Origin: BP-464 sp045805505
GTDB taxonomy: Bacteria > Actinomycetota > Thermoleophilia > Solirubrobacterales > Solirubrobacteraceae
Length of the DNA: 64,000 nt
Assembly: GCA_045805505.1 (NCBI GenBank)
Contig: JBJMLA010000003.1
Span: 1 to 64,000, forward strand
Direction of reading: 5' to 3'
Shown: positions 1 through 6,844 of the stretch, in pieces
How positions within the stretch are numbered: position 1 is the first letter of the stretch
Layout of the letters: every line of letters begins with the position of its first letter
Made by a program: the position numbers and the translations under genes
The notes under the pieces: model-generated
What the model was told of the DNA's origin: nothing
Database searches by the model: none
The model's input: the letters and a program-made list of their open reading frames with translations, nothing else

Positions 1-217
1 AGTAGCGGCCGACCTTCTGGCCCTGCTCCGCGCTCTCCAGCAGGAAGGCGGGCGACGCGTCCTCGTCGCCGGCGCCACCCTCGCGGAGCTTCAGGAAGGC
101 GCTGACGGGCGTCTCGCAGTCGTCGATGAAGCTGTGGCGCAGCGGGACGAGGTTGTAGTCCCCCGCGAGCCGCCGGACCTCCTCGAGCGCCGGGAAGACC
201 TCAGCGGCTGCGGGCAT
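1..217 (-). CDS. trpE: anthranilate synthase component I, N-terminal part (runs off window)
   Basis: The first 72 codons of a gene that continues past the left edge. The translation begins MPAAAEVFPALEEV and then has NLVPLRHSFIDDCETPVSAF and, after a short acidic stretch, FLLESAEQGQKVGRY. That is the typical N-terminus of TrpE, where the ETPVSAFLKL and FLLES segments belong to the tryptophan-binding regulatory part. The enzyme turns chorismate and ammonia or glutamine into anthranilate, the first step of tryptophan synthesis. The ATG lies 17 bases inside the end of hisIE, so the two genes are probably co-transcribed and translationally coupled. A histidine-tryptophan junction of this kind is common in actinobacteria. 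Only the regulatory N-terminus is visible; the catalytic domain lies outside the window. Confidence 0.85.
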   Translation of the reverse strand, partial: MPAAAEVFPALEEVRRLAGDYNLVPLRHSFIDDCETPVSAFLKLREGGAGDEDASPAFLLESAEQGQKVGRY

Positions 218-797
218 CGAGCACCGCCTCCACGTCGGCGAGCGTCCGGCCGCGGCCGTGGAGCAGCACGAGCAGGTGGTAGATGACGTCGGCGGCCTCG
301 TTGTCCACGCGGTCGTCGGTCTCCTCGCGCGCGGCGCGGGCGACCTCCTCGGCCTCCTCCATGACCTTCTCGCCGATCAGCGGCGGATCGTCGAGCAGCT
401 CGACGGTGTAGGAGCCCTCGGGCCGGTCGCGGGCGCGATCGCGCAGCGTCCGCTCGAGCCCGGGCAGCGCCTCGTGGGGCGCCGGCGGCTCGAGCTCGCC
501 CGTGAAGAAGCAGGTCCGCTCGCCCGTGTGGCAGGCGGGGCCGGCCGGCTCGACGAGCGCGAGCAGCGCGTCGCCGTCGCAGTCGATGCGCAGGGCTCGG
601 ACGGCCTGGGTGTTGCCGGACGTGGCGCCCTTGTGCCACAGCTCGTCGCGCGAGCGGCTCCAGAGGTGCAGCTCGCCCGTCTCGCGGGTGCGGGCCACCG
701 CCTCGGCGTTGGCGTAGGCGAGCGTCAGGACCTCACCGCTGTTCCAGTCCTGCACCACGACGGGCACGAGCCCCCGCTCGTCGTAGGCGATCTCCAT
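201..797 (-). CDS. hisIE: bifunctional phosphoribosyl-AMP cyclohydrolase / phosphoribosyl-ATP pyrophosphatase
   Basis: 198 residues with two fused domains. Residues 1-105 are HisI: the zinc and substrate motifs HKGATSGN and CHTGERTCFF are present, with an acidic DCDGD between them. Residues 110-198 are HisE, an all-helical MazG-like fold with EKVMEEAEEV and NEAADVIYHLLVLL, whose acidic side chains bind magnesium. Together they carry out steps two and three of histidine synthesis, hydrolysing phosphoribosyl-ATP to phosphoribosyl-AMP and opening the purine ring. Both active sites look intact and the length fits the fused family. A TAGACT hexamer ends six bases before the ATG, so the message is probably leaderless. 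The gene is followed by, and overlaps, trpE. Confidence 0.95.
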   Translation of the reverse strand: MEIAYDERGLVPVVVQDWNSGEVLTLAYANAEAVARTRETGELHLWSRSRDELWHKGATSGNTQAVRALRIDCDGDALLALVEPAGPACHTGERTCFFTGELEPPAPHEALPGLERTLRDRARDRPEGSYTVELLDDPPLIGEKVMEEAEEVARAAREETDDRVDNEAADVIYHLLVLLHGRGRTLADVEAVLDARSR

Positions 798-803
798 GCG
801 CCG

Positions 804-809
804 AGTCTA
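804..809 (-). promoter_or_regulatory. -10 hexamer of hisIE (leaderless type)
   Basis: TAGACT on the minus strand, six bases before the hisIE ATG. This TANNNT-N6-8-start layout recurs across the window and implies a transcript that begins at or next to the start codon. No clear -35 box is visible. Confidence 0.6.
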
Positions 810-840
810 TGGCGGGTCGCCACGGGGTATGGCCGCCGCC

Positions 841-1593
841 ATGACCAGAACCCGGATGTTCCTTCCCGCCCTCGTGGCGGCCTCCTGCTGCGCTCTTCCC
901 GCCACCGCCTCGGCGGCGCAGCGCACCCAGCCTCGGACCGTGAGCGTCGACGTCGCGATCGACCACTTCGGCGTCCGCCACGGCAAGCCCGTCGCCTTCG
1001 CCACCGCCAGCACCGTCGCCTACACCCGCAACGGGGTCGCCCGCCAGGCCACCCAGAAGACCACGCTCGCCGTCAAGAACACCGGCAGCTGCAAGATCCT
1101 CACGCTGCACATCGAGGACCTGCGCCTCGTCCTGCTCGGCCTGACCGTCGACACGAGCGCCGTGAACCTCAACGTCACCGGCAAGGGCAGCGACGGGGCG
1201 CTGGGCAAGCTGTTCTGCACGCTGGCCAAGAGCCTCAGGCTCAACGTCGCCGCCAAGGCGCGGACCGCCACGCGCGGCATGAACCGCTACCTGGCCCACC
1301 GCAAGCTGCACACGCTGCGCTTCCGTGCGGCGATCGCCCCGCAGACCTACACCGGCGAGCCGGCGGAGTCGGGCACCCAGCCGCGTCAGGCCGCACCCGC
1401 TCCGTCGTGCCCGGTGCTCGACCTGACCCTCGGGCCGATCAACCTCGACCTGCTGGGCCTGTTCGTCGACCTCTACGGCCCGACGGCCAAGGATCCGGTC
1501 ACCGTGACCATCACCGCCAATCCCGCGGGCGGCGTGCTGGGCAAGCTGTTCTGCCAGCTGTCGGCCGAGGCGCAGGCCAGCAGCACCGCATAG
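841..1593 (+). CDS. secreted protein with a duplicated GKLFC module, function unknown
   Basis: 250 residues from the ATG at 841, chosen because it gives a compact signal peptide (MTRTRMFLPALVAASCC... ending near ASAAQ). ATGs at 829 and 796 are in frame and possible. The mature part contains two copies of one module. In each, a segment rich in Leu and aliphatic residues (LHIEDLRLVLLGLTVD and LTLGPINLDLLGLFVD) is followed about 30 residues later by LGKLFCTL or LGKLFCQL. One Cys is placed equivalently in each copy, and further Cys residues could form disulfides. A Pro/Ala linker separates the copies. No enzyme motif is visible. It diverges from hisIE with very little space between them, and lies just upstream of an acyltransferase. 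I do not recognise a named family. Confidence 0.8.
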   Translation: MTRTRMFLPALVAASCCALPATASAAQRTQPRTVSVDVAIDHFGVRHGKPVAFATASTVAYTRNGVARQATQKTTLAVKNTGSCKILTLHIEDLRLVLLGLTVDTSAVNLNVTGKGSDGALGKLFCTLAKSLRLNVAAKARTATRGMNRYLAHRKLHTLRFRAAIAPQTYTGEPAESGTQPRQAAPAPSCPVLDLTLGPINLDLLGLFVDLYGPTAKDPVTVTITANPAGGVLGKLFCQLSAEAQASSTA

Positions 1594-1606
1594 GCTCGCG
1601 GCGGTC

Positions 1607-2770
1607 ATGGACCGCCTGCAGCGAGCGCGTGAGCCGTTCCGTGCCGGCGATCCCCTGCGGGGGATCGCCGCGCTCGCCGTGGTGCTCGGGCACATGCTGG
1701 GGATCCCGGTGATCTCCTACACGCGGGACTTCGCACTGGACGGCTCGGCCGTCACCGGCGCCTTCGGCCCGGTCGGCGACGTGGTGACCAGCGGCGGCAC
1801 CATCGGGGTCTCGATCTTCTTCGTGCTGTCGAGCTACCTGCTGTCGCGCCCGTTCCTGCGCAGCTGGATCCACGGCTCCCCCCGCCCCGGCCTCGGCCGC
1901 TACGCGCGCAACCGCTTCCTGCGCATCGTCCCGGCGTACTGGGCGCTGCTCGTCGTGCTTCTCGTCACGGTCGTGGCGACCGGCCTGGCCGACGCGACAC
2001 TGCGCCAGGTGGTCAAGCTCTTCGTCTTCGGCGGCGATCCGAACCGGCCGTTCCCGCTGTGGGTCGGCCACGTGTGGACGCTCGACATCGAGGTGCGCTT
2101 CTACCTGCTGCTCGGGGTGCTCGGCACGCTGTTCGCCCTCGCCGGGCCGTGGGCGCGGGAGCGCTCGACGCCCGGCGCCCGGGTGGCGGTCGTCGCCGTG
2201 GTCACGGTCGGCCTGACCGCGTGGAGCTTCTGGGGGCATCCGTCGCGGGCGAGCTTCGACGCCTACGGCTTCGAGGCCAACGCCGGGCGCTTCTCGGTGG
2301 GCGTCCTGCTCGCGCTGGCAGAGGTCTGGCTGCTGCGCGTGCCCCGGTCGCGCTCCCTGGCCGTCGCCCTGTTCGCCGGCGGCCTGGTGGCGCTGACCGC
2401 ACTGAGCGTCGCCGATCAGGATCCCTCGCTGCCGCTGGGCGACGCGACGCCGTGGCTGCTGGCACTCGCCGCGGGGACGACGGTCGCCGGCCCGCTGCTG
2501 TGGCAATGGGCGGCCGGCGCACCCTGGCGCGCGCTCGACAACGGGTTCCTGCGCTGGGCCGGCAGCCGCTCCTACTCGATCTACCTCGTGCACCTGCCGG
2601 TCTTCGCCTTCCTGGTCGAGATCGACGACGGCGCGAGCTACCAGCGCCGCGCCGTCCTGTGCGCGGTCACCGGGCTGCCGTTCGTGCTGGCCGCCGCCGA
2701 GCTGCTGCACCGCGCGGTCGAGCGGCCGGCGATGGCGCGGCGCGCGCCGTCGCAGGTGGTGGCGCCATGA
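1607..2770 (+). CDS. membrane acyltransferase, acyltransferase-3 (OafA/YrhL-like) family
   Basis: 387 residues. The N-terminus has the family signature DPLRGIAALAVVLGHML with the catalytic-type Arg and His, then GVSIFFVLSSYLLSRPFLR and RFLRIVPAYWALL, and about ten hydrophobic segments. Proteins of this family transfer acetyl or other acyl groups onto extracytoplasmic sugars of lipopolysaccharides, capsules or peptidoglycan, working in the inner membrane. The substrate cannot be read from sequence. There is no extra C-terminal SGNH domain. The stop overlaps the start of the next acetyltransferase gene as ATGA, so the two are co-translated. A TAGGCT hexamer sits ten bases before the ATG and may be a promoter, although its TAG also serves as the stop of the upstream gene. 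Another member of the family lies at 5690-6844 on the opposite strand. Confidence 0.9.
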   Translation: MDRLQRAREPFRAGDPLRGIAALAVVLGHMLGIPVISYTRDFALDGSAVTGAFGPVGDVVTSGGTIGVSIFFVLSSYLLSRPFLRSWIHGSPRPGLGRYARNRFLRIVPAYWALLVVLLVTVVATGLADATLRQVVKLFVFGGDPNRPFPLWVGHVWTLDIEVRFYLLLGVLGTLFALAGPWARERSTPGARVAVVAVVTVGLTAWSFWGHPSRASFDAYGFEANAGRFSVGVLLALAEVWLLRVPRSRSLAVALFAGGLVALTALSVADQDPSLPLGDATPWLLALAAGTTVAGPLLWQWAAGAPWRALDNGFLRWAGSRSYSIYLVHLPVFAFLVEIDDGASYQRRAVLCAVTGLPFVLAAAELLHRAVERPAMARRAPSQVVAP

Positions 2771-3294
2771 GCCTGCGCGAGGCCATCGTCGCCGACGCCC
2801 GCGTGACGTCCGCGCTGCGCTTCGAGCCACACGAGCGCTCGCGGCTGGGCACCGTCGCCCAGGTCCTGCGCCTGATGCTCGTCACCGACGCGTTCGCCGC
2901 CCAGGTCCTGTACCGCCTGCGCGTGCGCCTGAAGGGCGTGCCGCTCCTCCCCCACCTGCTGCACCGGCTGTCGATCCAGCTCGGCCAGGTGTCGATCGGC
3001 GCCCCGGTCGTGATGGACCCCGGCGTCTACCTGATCCACGGCCAGGTCGTCATCGACGGGATCGTGAGGATCGGCAGCGGCACGCAGATCGGCCCGTTCG
3101 TGACGATCGGCCTACGCGGCCAGGACCTGCGCGGGCCCACGATCGGCCCGAGCGTCTTCGTCGGCACGGGCGCCAAGCTGATCGGGCCGATCACCATCGG
3201 CGAGGGGGCGCGGATCGGCGCCAACGCGGTCGTGATCGACGACGTTGCGGCGGGCGCGACGGTCGTCGGCGCCCCCGCGCGGCAGGTAGCGTGA
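2767..3294 (+). CDS. serine-acetyltransferase-like hexapeptide-repeat acyltransferase
   Basis: 175 residues. A helical N-terminus of about 70 residues is followed by a left-handed beta-helix with hexapeptide turns such as IGSGTQIGPFVTIG, IGPSVFVGTG and ITIGEGARIGANAVV, ending in the usual VVGAPARQV cap. A His in YLIHGQVVI sits where the catalytic His is found in CysE-type enzymes. In this setting the enzyme is more likely to O-acetylate a sugar or sugar nucleotide than to make cysteine: it lacks the long CysE N-terminal domain and lies among surface-polysaccharide genes. Start ATG overlaps the stop of the acyltransferase upstream; its own stop overlaps the GTG of the next gene as GTGA. The three genes form one operon. 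Confidence 0.85.
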   Translation: MSLREAIVADARVTSALRFEPHERSRLGTVAQVLRLMLVTDAFAAQVLYRLRVRLKGVPLLPHLLHRLSIQLGQVSIGAPVVMDPGVYLIHGQVVIDGIVRIGSGTQIGPFVTIGLRGQDLRGPTIGPSVFVGTGAKLIGPITIGEGARIGANAVVIDDVAAGATVVGAPARQVA

Positions 3295-4292
3295 AGCACA
3301 TGCTCTTCCGGTCCAAGAAGGCCCGTTCCGACCCCTCCGAGCTGCTCGCCGAACTCGATGCCTTGGCCGCCGGCGCCGGGCCCGAGCGCGCCCGCGAGCT
3401 CCTCGCGCTGCGCCACCGCGCGGGCATCGCCATGCTCGAGCGGCCGCCCGTGGAGGCGCCCGCGTTCGCCGAGCCCGACTTCGCCGCGCTGCCCGACGGC
3501 GACGTCCCCGAGGTGCGGGCCGGCGACCTGACGCCCGGCCTCGTCCGCGCGGCGTTCCTGCGCAACGGCTGCCTGCTCGTGCGCGGCCTGATCCCGCGAT
3601 CGGACGTCGACCGGCTGCTGGCCGAGACCGACCGCGGCTACGCCGCCCGGCGCGAGGGCGGCGACGCCTACGAGCCGTTCGCCACCGACGCGCGCTACGA
3701 GACGATCGCCTTCGACCGCGGCGTCGTCAGCGCCGACGGCTGGGGCGGCCTGTGGCCCGCCGACGCGCCCGACGCGGCGCTGGCCATGTTCGACGCCTTC
3801 GAGCGCGCGGGCCTGCTGTCGCTGGCGCAGGCCTACCTCGGCGAGCGGCCGGCGGTCTCGGTCAACAAGAGCCTGCTGCGCCGTGTCGAGCCGCCCGATC
3901 CGTCGGCGGGCCGCGGGCCCAGCGCCTGGCACCAGGACGGCGCGTTCCTCGGGCCCGTCCGCGCGCTCAACGTGTGGGTCGCGCTGTCGCGCTGCGGCGA
4001 CGTCGCCCCCGGCATGGACCTCGTGCCGCGCCGGCTCGACACGCTGGCGCCGGCCGGCACCGAGGGCGCGGTGTTCGACTGGTCGGTGTCGCAGGCCGTC
4101 GCCGAGGAGGCGGCCGGGGCGAGCGGCATCGTGCGCCCGGTCTTCGAGCCGGGCGACGTCCTGCTCTTCGACGAGCTGTTCCTGCACGCCACCGCCGCCG
4201 AGCCGGGCATGACCGAGCCCCGCTACGCGGTCGAGTGCTGGTTCTTCGGGCCCAGCGCGTACCCCGAGGGCTACGCGCCGCTCGCCGCCTGA
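3291..4292 (+). CDS. phytanoyl-CoA dioxygenase (PhyH)-like Fe(II)/2-oxoglutarate oxygenase
   Basis: 333 residues from the GTG that overlaps the previous stop; an ATG three codons later is the alternative start. The central HxD motif is WHQDGAF, the distal His lies in FLHATAAEPG, and an Arg nearby (EPRYAVECWF) would bind the 2-oxoglutarate carboxylate, so the iron site appears complete. The family hydroxylates small molecules or lipid- and sugar-linked substrates. The N-terminal 100 residues contain charged helices (SKKARSDPSELLAELDALAA) and are not part of the cupin core. Its place as third gene of an operon with two acyltransferases suggests tailoring of a surface glycan or lipid, but the substrate is unknown. 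A 47-base palindrome follows the stop. Confidence 0.8.
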   Translation: MKHMLFRSKKARSDPSELLAELDALAAGAGPERARELLALRHRAGIAMLERPPVEAPAFAEPDFAALPDGDVPEVRAGDLTPGLVRAAFLRNGCLLVRGLIPRSDVDRLLAETDRGYAARREGGDAYEPFATDARYETIAFDRGVVSADGWGGLWPADAPDAALAMFDAFERAGLLSLAQAYLGERPAVSVNKSLLRRVEPPDPSAGRGPSAWHQDGAFLGPVRALNVWVALSRCGDVAPGMDLVPRRLDTLAPAGTEGAVFDWSVSQAVAEEAAGASGIVRPVFEPGDVLLFDELFLHATAAEPGMTEPRYAVECWFFGPSAYPEGYAPLAA

Positions 4293-4309
4293 CCCGCCCC
4301 TCCCTCGCG

Positions 4310-4356
4310 TCGAGTGGACACTTGACGGGCTCAGAGCCCGTCAAGGGTGCACTCGA
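4310..4356. repeat. 47-base palindromic repeat, copy A, between convergent genes
   Basis: An imperfect inverted repeat with arms of 22 bases (20 paired) around a CAG loop. The inner 10 bases of each arm, TTGACGGGCT and AGCCCGTCAA, pair perfectly, and the outer TCGAGTG/CACTCGA also pair. It fills the gap between the PhyH-like gene and the convergent BNR-repeat gene. The left 22 bases are identical to those of copy B at 37578-37624, which has the same length and also sits between two convergent genes. It could end transcription from both sides, but there is no T tract. Confidence 0.8.
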
Positions 4357-4362
4357 TGGCTG

Positions 4363-5667
4363 TCAGCCGACGTGGAAGCGGGCGAGCAGGGGGTCGGTGA
4401 GGCCGGCCCGGGCCAGCGGATGGGTGGCCACGACCAGCGCCGCGAAGTCGCCCGCGTAGCCCAGGGCGGTCAGGCCGGTGTAGTCGCCGAGGAAGATGGT
4501 GCCGTCGGTCTTGGCCGGGCGCGCGTCGAAGGTCCGCGTCAGGGGCGTGTCCCGGAAGGTGGTGCCCCCGTCGCCCGAGCGCAGTGTGCGCCACCGCGCG
4601 GTGACCGCGCGATCGCCGCTGCGGTCGCGGTCGAGTGACAGATAGCTCACGACGACCTTCCGCGCATCCGGAGACACCGCGATGGTCGGCGTGCCGACGA
4701 GGGCGCCGCGCTTGGCCAGCGGCCGGCGCCGCCACGTCATCCCGCCGTCGCCGCTGTGGAACACCGCGACCCGCCTCGCCCCCTGGACCGCCACCCAGGC
4801 GTGGTTGCCGGCGGACGCGGCCGAGAAGATCACCGCGTCGGCCCGGAACCCCTGGCCTTCAGGGGTGTAGAGCGACAGGCTGCGGAAGATCCCGAGCCGG
4901 CTGCGCGGCGACCACGTCCGGCCGGCGTCGTCGGAGGACCTCGCGACGAGCGCGAAGTTGTTGTAGCCGCCGGATTGGCCGTCGGACTCGACGGCCACGA
5001 GCCGGCCGCCGGTCAGGGGTAGGAGGTGGATGTCGAAGCCCTGGCCGACGTTCCCATTGCCGAAGCTGGTCGGGGCGCTCCAGGTGGCGCCGTAGTCGTC
5101 GGTGCGCGAGACCGAGAACTCGAGGCCGCTGTTCCAGCCGACCCAGGCGCGCCCCGGCGTCTCGGGGTCGACGGCCATCGTCTCCTTGTCTCCTTCTTCG
5201 GCCACCTGCACGCTCGTCCAGGTCGCGCCGCCGTCACGCGAGCTCTGCACCACGACCGCGTCCGGCTCGACGGCCTCGGACGCGACGTAGACCGTTCCCT
5301 CGGGGTCGACCGCGACCCAAGGGTCGGAGATCCGCGCGCTTGCTCCGCCGCCGCAGGCGGAGACGCCCTCGACGATGCTGCGCCGCCAGTGCACCCCGTG
5401 GTCGGTCGACACGGCCACGGCGTTGGCCGCCGACCCGCCGCCGTAGTTGGTGTTGCGGTCCTGCTGCCACGCCGCCGCCACGACCTCGCCCGTGGGGTCG
5501 GCGGCCAGCGAAGGCTCGACCTCGTAGCCCTTGACGGTCCCGGCGACCGAGCAGCCTGCGGTGGCGCCGGCGGCGGAGAACGGCGTCAGATCCGGAAGGG
5601 CCTGCGCCGGGGCGGCGGCAAGCGTCAGGGACGAGTGGACGAGAGCAACGACGGACCGGGGGCGCAT
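4363..5667 (-). CDS. secreted BNR/Asp-box beta-propeller protein (sialidase-like fold)
   Basis: 434 residues. A signal peptide (MRPRSVVALVHSSLTLAAAPAQA) is followed by a repeat protein with Asp boxes of the SxDxGxxW type: VSTDHGVHW, SSRDGGATW, RTDDYGATW, SSDDAGRTW, HSGDGGMTW and RSGDGGTTF. That is the pattern of six-bladed sialidase-like propellers. Residues such as DPWVAVDPEGTVYVAS fit blade strands. I cannot identify the Arg triad and Tyr/Glu pair of true sialidases with confidence, so hydrolase activity is not claimed; many such proteins only bind glycans. It is exported and is transcribed alone, with a TAGGGT box six bases before its ATG. It lies between two surface-polysaccharide operons. 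Confidence 0.85.
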   Translation of the reverse strand: MRPRSVVALVHSSLTLAAAPAQALPDLTPFSAAGATAGCSVAGTVKGYEVEPSLAADPTGEVVAAAWQQDRNTNYGGGSAANAVAVSTDHGVHWRRSIVEGVSACGGGASARISDPWVAVDPEGTVYVASEAVEPDAVVVQSSRDGGATWTSVQVAEEGDKETMAVDPETPGRAWVGWNSGLEFSVSRTDDYGATWSAPTSFGNGNVGQGFDIHLLPLTGGRLVAVESDGQSGGYNNFALVARSSDDAGRTWSPRSRLGIFRSLSLYTPEGQGFRADAVIFSAASAGNHAWVAVQGARRVAVFHSGDGGMTWRRRPLAKRGALVGTPTIAVSPDARKVVVSYLSLDRDRSGDRAVTARWRTLRSGDGGTTFRDTPLTRTFDARPAKTDGTIFLGDYTGLTALGYAGDFAALVVATHPLARAGLTDPLLARFHVG

Positions 5668-5673
5668 CCGCGC

Positions 5674-5679
5674 ACCCTA
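5674..5679 (-). promoter_or_regulatory. -10 hexamer of the BNR-repeat gene (leaderless type)
   Basis: TAGGGT on the minus strand, six bases before the ATG at 5667. It lies in the short gap between this gene and the 3' end of the upstream acyltransferase gene. Confidence 0.6.
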
Positions 5680-5689
5680 TGCCCGAGCG

Positions 5690-6844
5690 TCACCACTCCT
5701 TCTCGTCGCGCACCGCTCGGCGGGCGCCGGCCAGGCGGATGAACGGCAGCTCGACCCAGCGGAAGGTCGCCCAGGCCAGGACGAGCGTGAAGGTCACGGT
5801 CATGTACCAGAGCAGCGGGATCGTCAGGACGTCGACGCGCTCGACGAGGTTCAGGCCGCCGGCGTCGAACTGCTCGGGCACCGACGGCCGCGCGAGCAGC
5901 TCGGCGATCGGGAGATGCCAGAGGTAGACGCTGTAGGAGACCATGCCGCCCCAGGCCACCGGGCGCCAGGCGAGAAAGCGGCGAGGAAGGCCGCCCGCCT
6001 CGTCGCCGAAGACGGCGGGCAGCGCGACCAGCGCGACGAACACGACCGAGAGCGCGACGCGCAGAGCGGTGCCGTCGGCGCCGAGCAGCTCGTCCTGACG
6101 GATCGAGCCGAAGATCCCGCCGGGCGGCACGCGCCAGGCCAGCAGCACGAGCGCCACCGCGGCGCCGGCCCAGCACAGCTCGCTGCGCAGCGCGACCCAG
6201 CGCGGCGCCCGCGCGGTCGCGTGCAGCAGCGCGCAGGACATGCCCACGGCGAAGTACGGCGCCTGGCCGAGCAGCGTCCGGGCGATCGTGTCGTAGCCGT
6301 CGTGGGAGACCGCGAAGACCTGCAGCGCCGCCCCGGCCAGGCCGACCGCCGCGAGCACCGCCAGCTCCGCGCCGACCTGCGCGCGACGCAGCGCCCACGC
6401 CCACAGCGGCAGCGCGAGGTAGAAGGTCACCTCGACGCACAGCGACCACGCCACCGGCAGCCCGACGATGATCGTGTCGTCGTCGTAGAGCTGGAGGAAC
6501 CCGTAGTAGCGCCAGAAGCCACCGACGAAGTGCACGCCGGGGTAGATCGCCAGCACGGTGAGGATCACCCAGTAGGCCGGGATGATCCGCAGCGCGCGGC
6601 GCCGGAGGTAGTCCTTGATCCCGGGCGCGGGCCGGCCCTCGGCGCGCGCGGCCACGAACGGCCGGTAGAGCAGGAACCCCGAGATCACGAAGAACAGCGA
6701 GACGCCGAGCGATCCGAACGTCTCCACCACGCGCCCGAACGGCCCGATGCCGATCCGCGGCGTGAGCAGCACGACGTGGAAGGTCAGGACCATCATCGCC
6801 GCGACACCGCGCAGGGCGTCGAAGAGCGGGAAGTAGCGCTTCAT
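5690..6844 (-). CDS. membrane acyltransferase, acyltransferase-3 family
   Basis: 384 residues. The start was taken at MKRYFPLFDALRGVAAMMVL, where the family motif begins; the open frame continues upstream only as a shadow of the neighbouring gene. It has the conserved segments LRGVAAMMVLTFHVVLL, GVSLFFVISGFLLYRPF and RRALRIIPAYWVIL, about ten membrane helices, and WSLCVEVTFYLALP, which matches the E-x-x-F/Y region of the family. The family O-acylates surface sugars across the membrane. Its ATG overlaps the stop of the large glycosyltransferase gene as ATGA, so both are made together and probably act on the same glycan. The enzyme at 1607-2770 is its paralog. Confidence 0.9.
   Translation of the reverse strand: MKRYFPLFDALRGVAAMMVLTFHVVLLTPRIGIGPFGRVVETFGSLGVSLFFVISGFLLYRPFVAARAEGRPAPGIKDYLRRRALRIIPAYWVILTVLAIYPGVHFVGGFWRYYGFLQLYDDDTIIVGLPVAWSLCVEVTFYLALPLWAWALRRAQVGAELAVLAAVGLAGAALQVFAVSHDGYDTIARTLLGQAPYFAVGMSCALLHATARAPRWVALRSELCWAGAAVALVLLAWRVPPGGIFGSIRQDELLGADGTALRVALSVVFVALVALPAVFGDEAGGLPRRFLAWRPVAWGGMVSYSVYLWHLPIAELLARPSVPEQFDAGGLNLVERVDVLTIPLLWYMTVTFTLVLAWATFRWVELPFIRLAGARRAVRDEKEW

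Noticed and set aside
258..1712. A long plus-strand frame over hisIE
   Set aside because: High GC makes long antisense frames common; the hisIE motifs are on the other strand.
4310..4356. Simple rho-independent terminator
   Set aside because: The hairpin lacks a run of T on either side, and the same sequence occurs elsewhere, so it is listed as a repeat.
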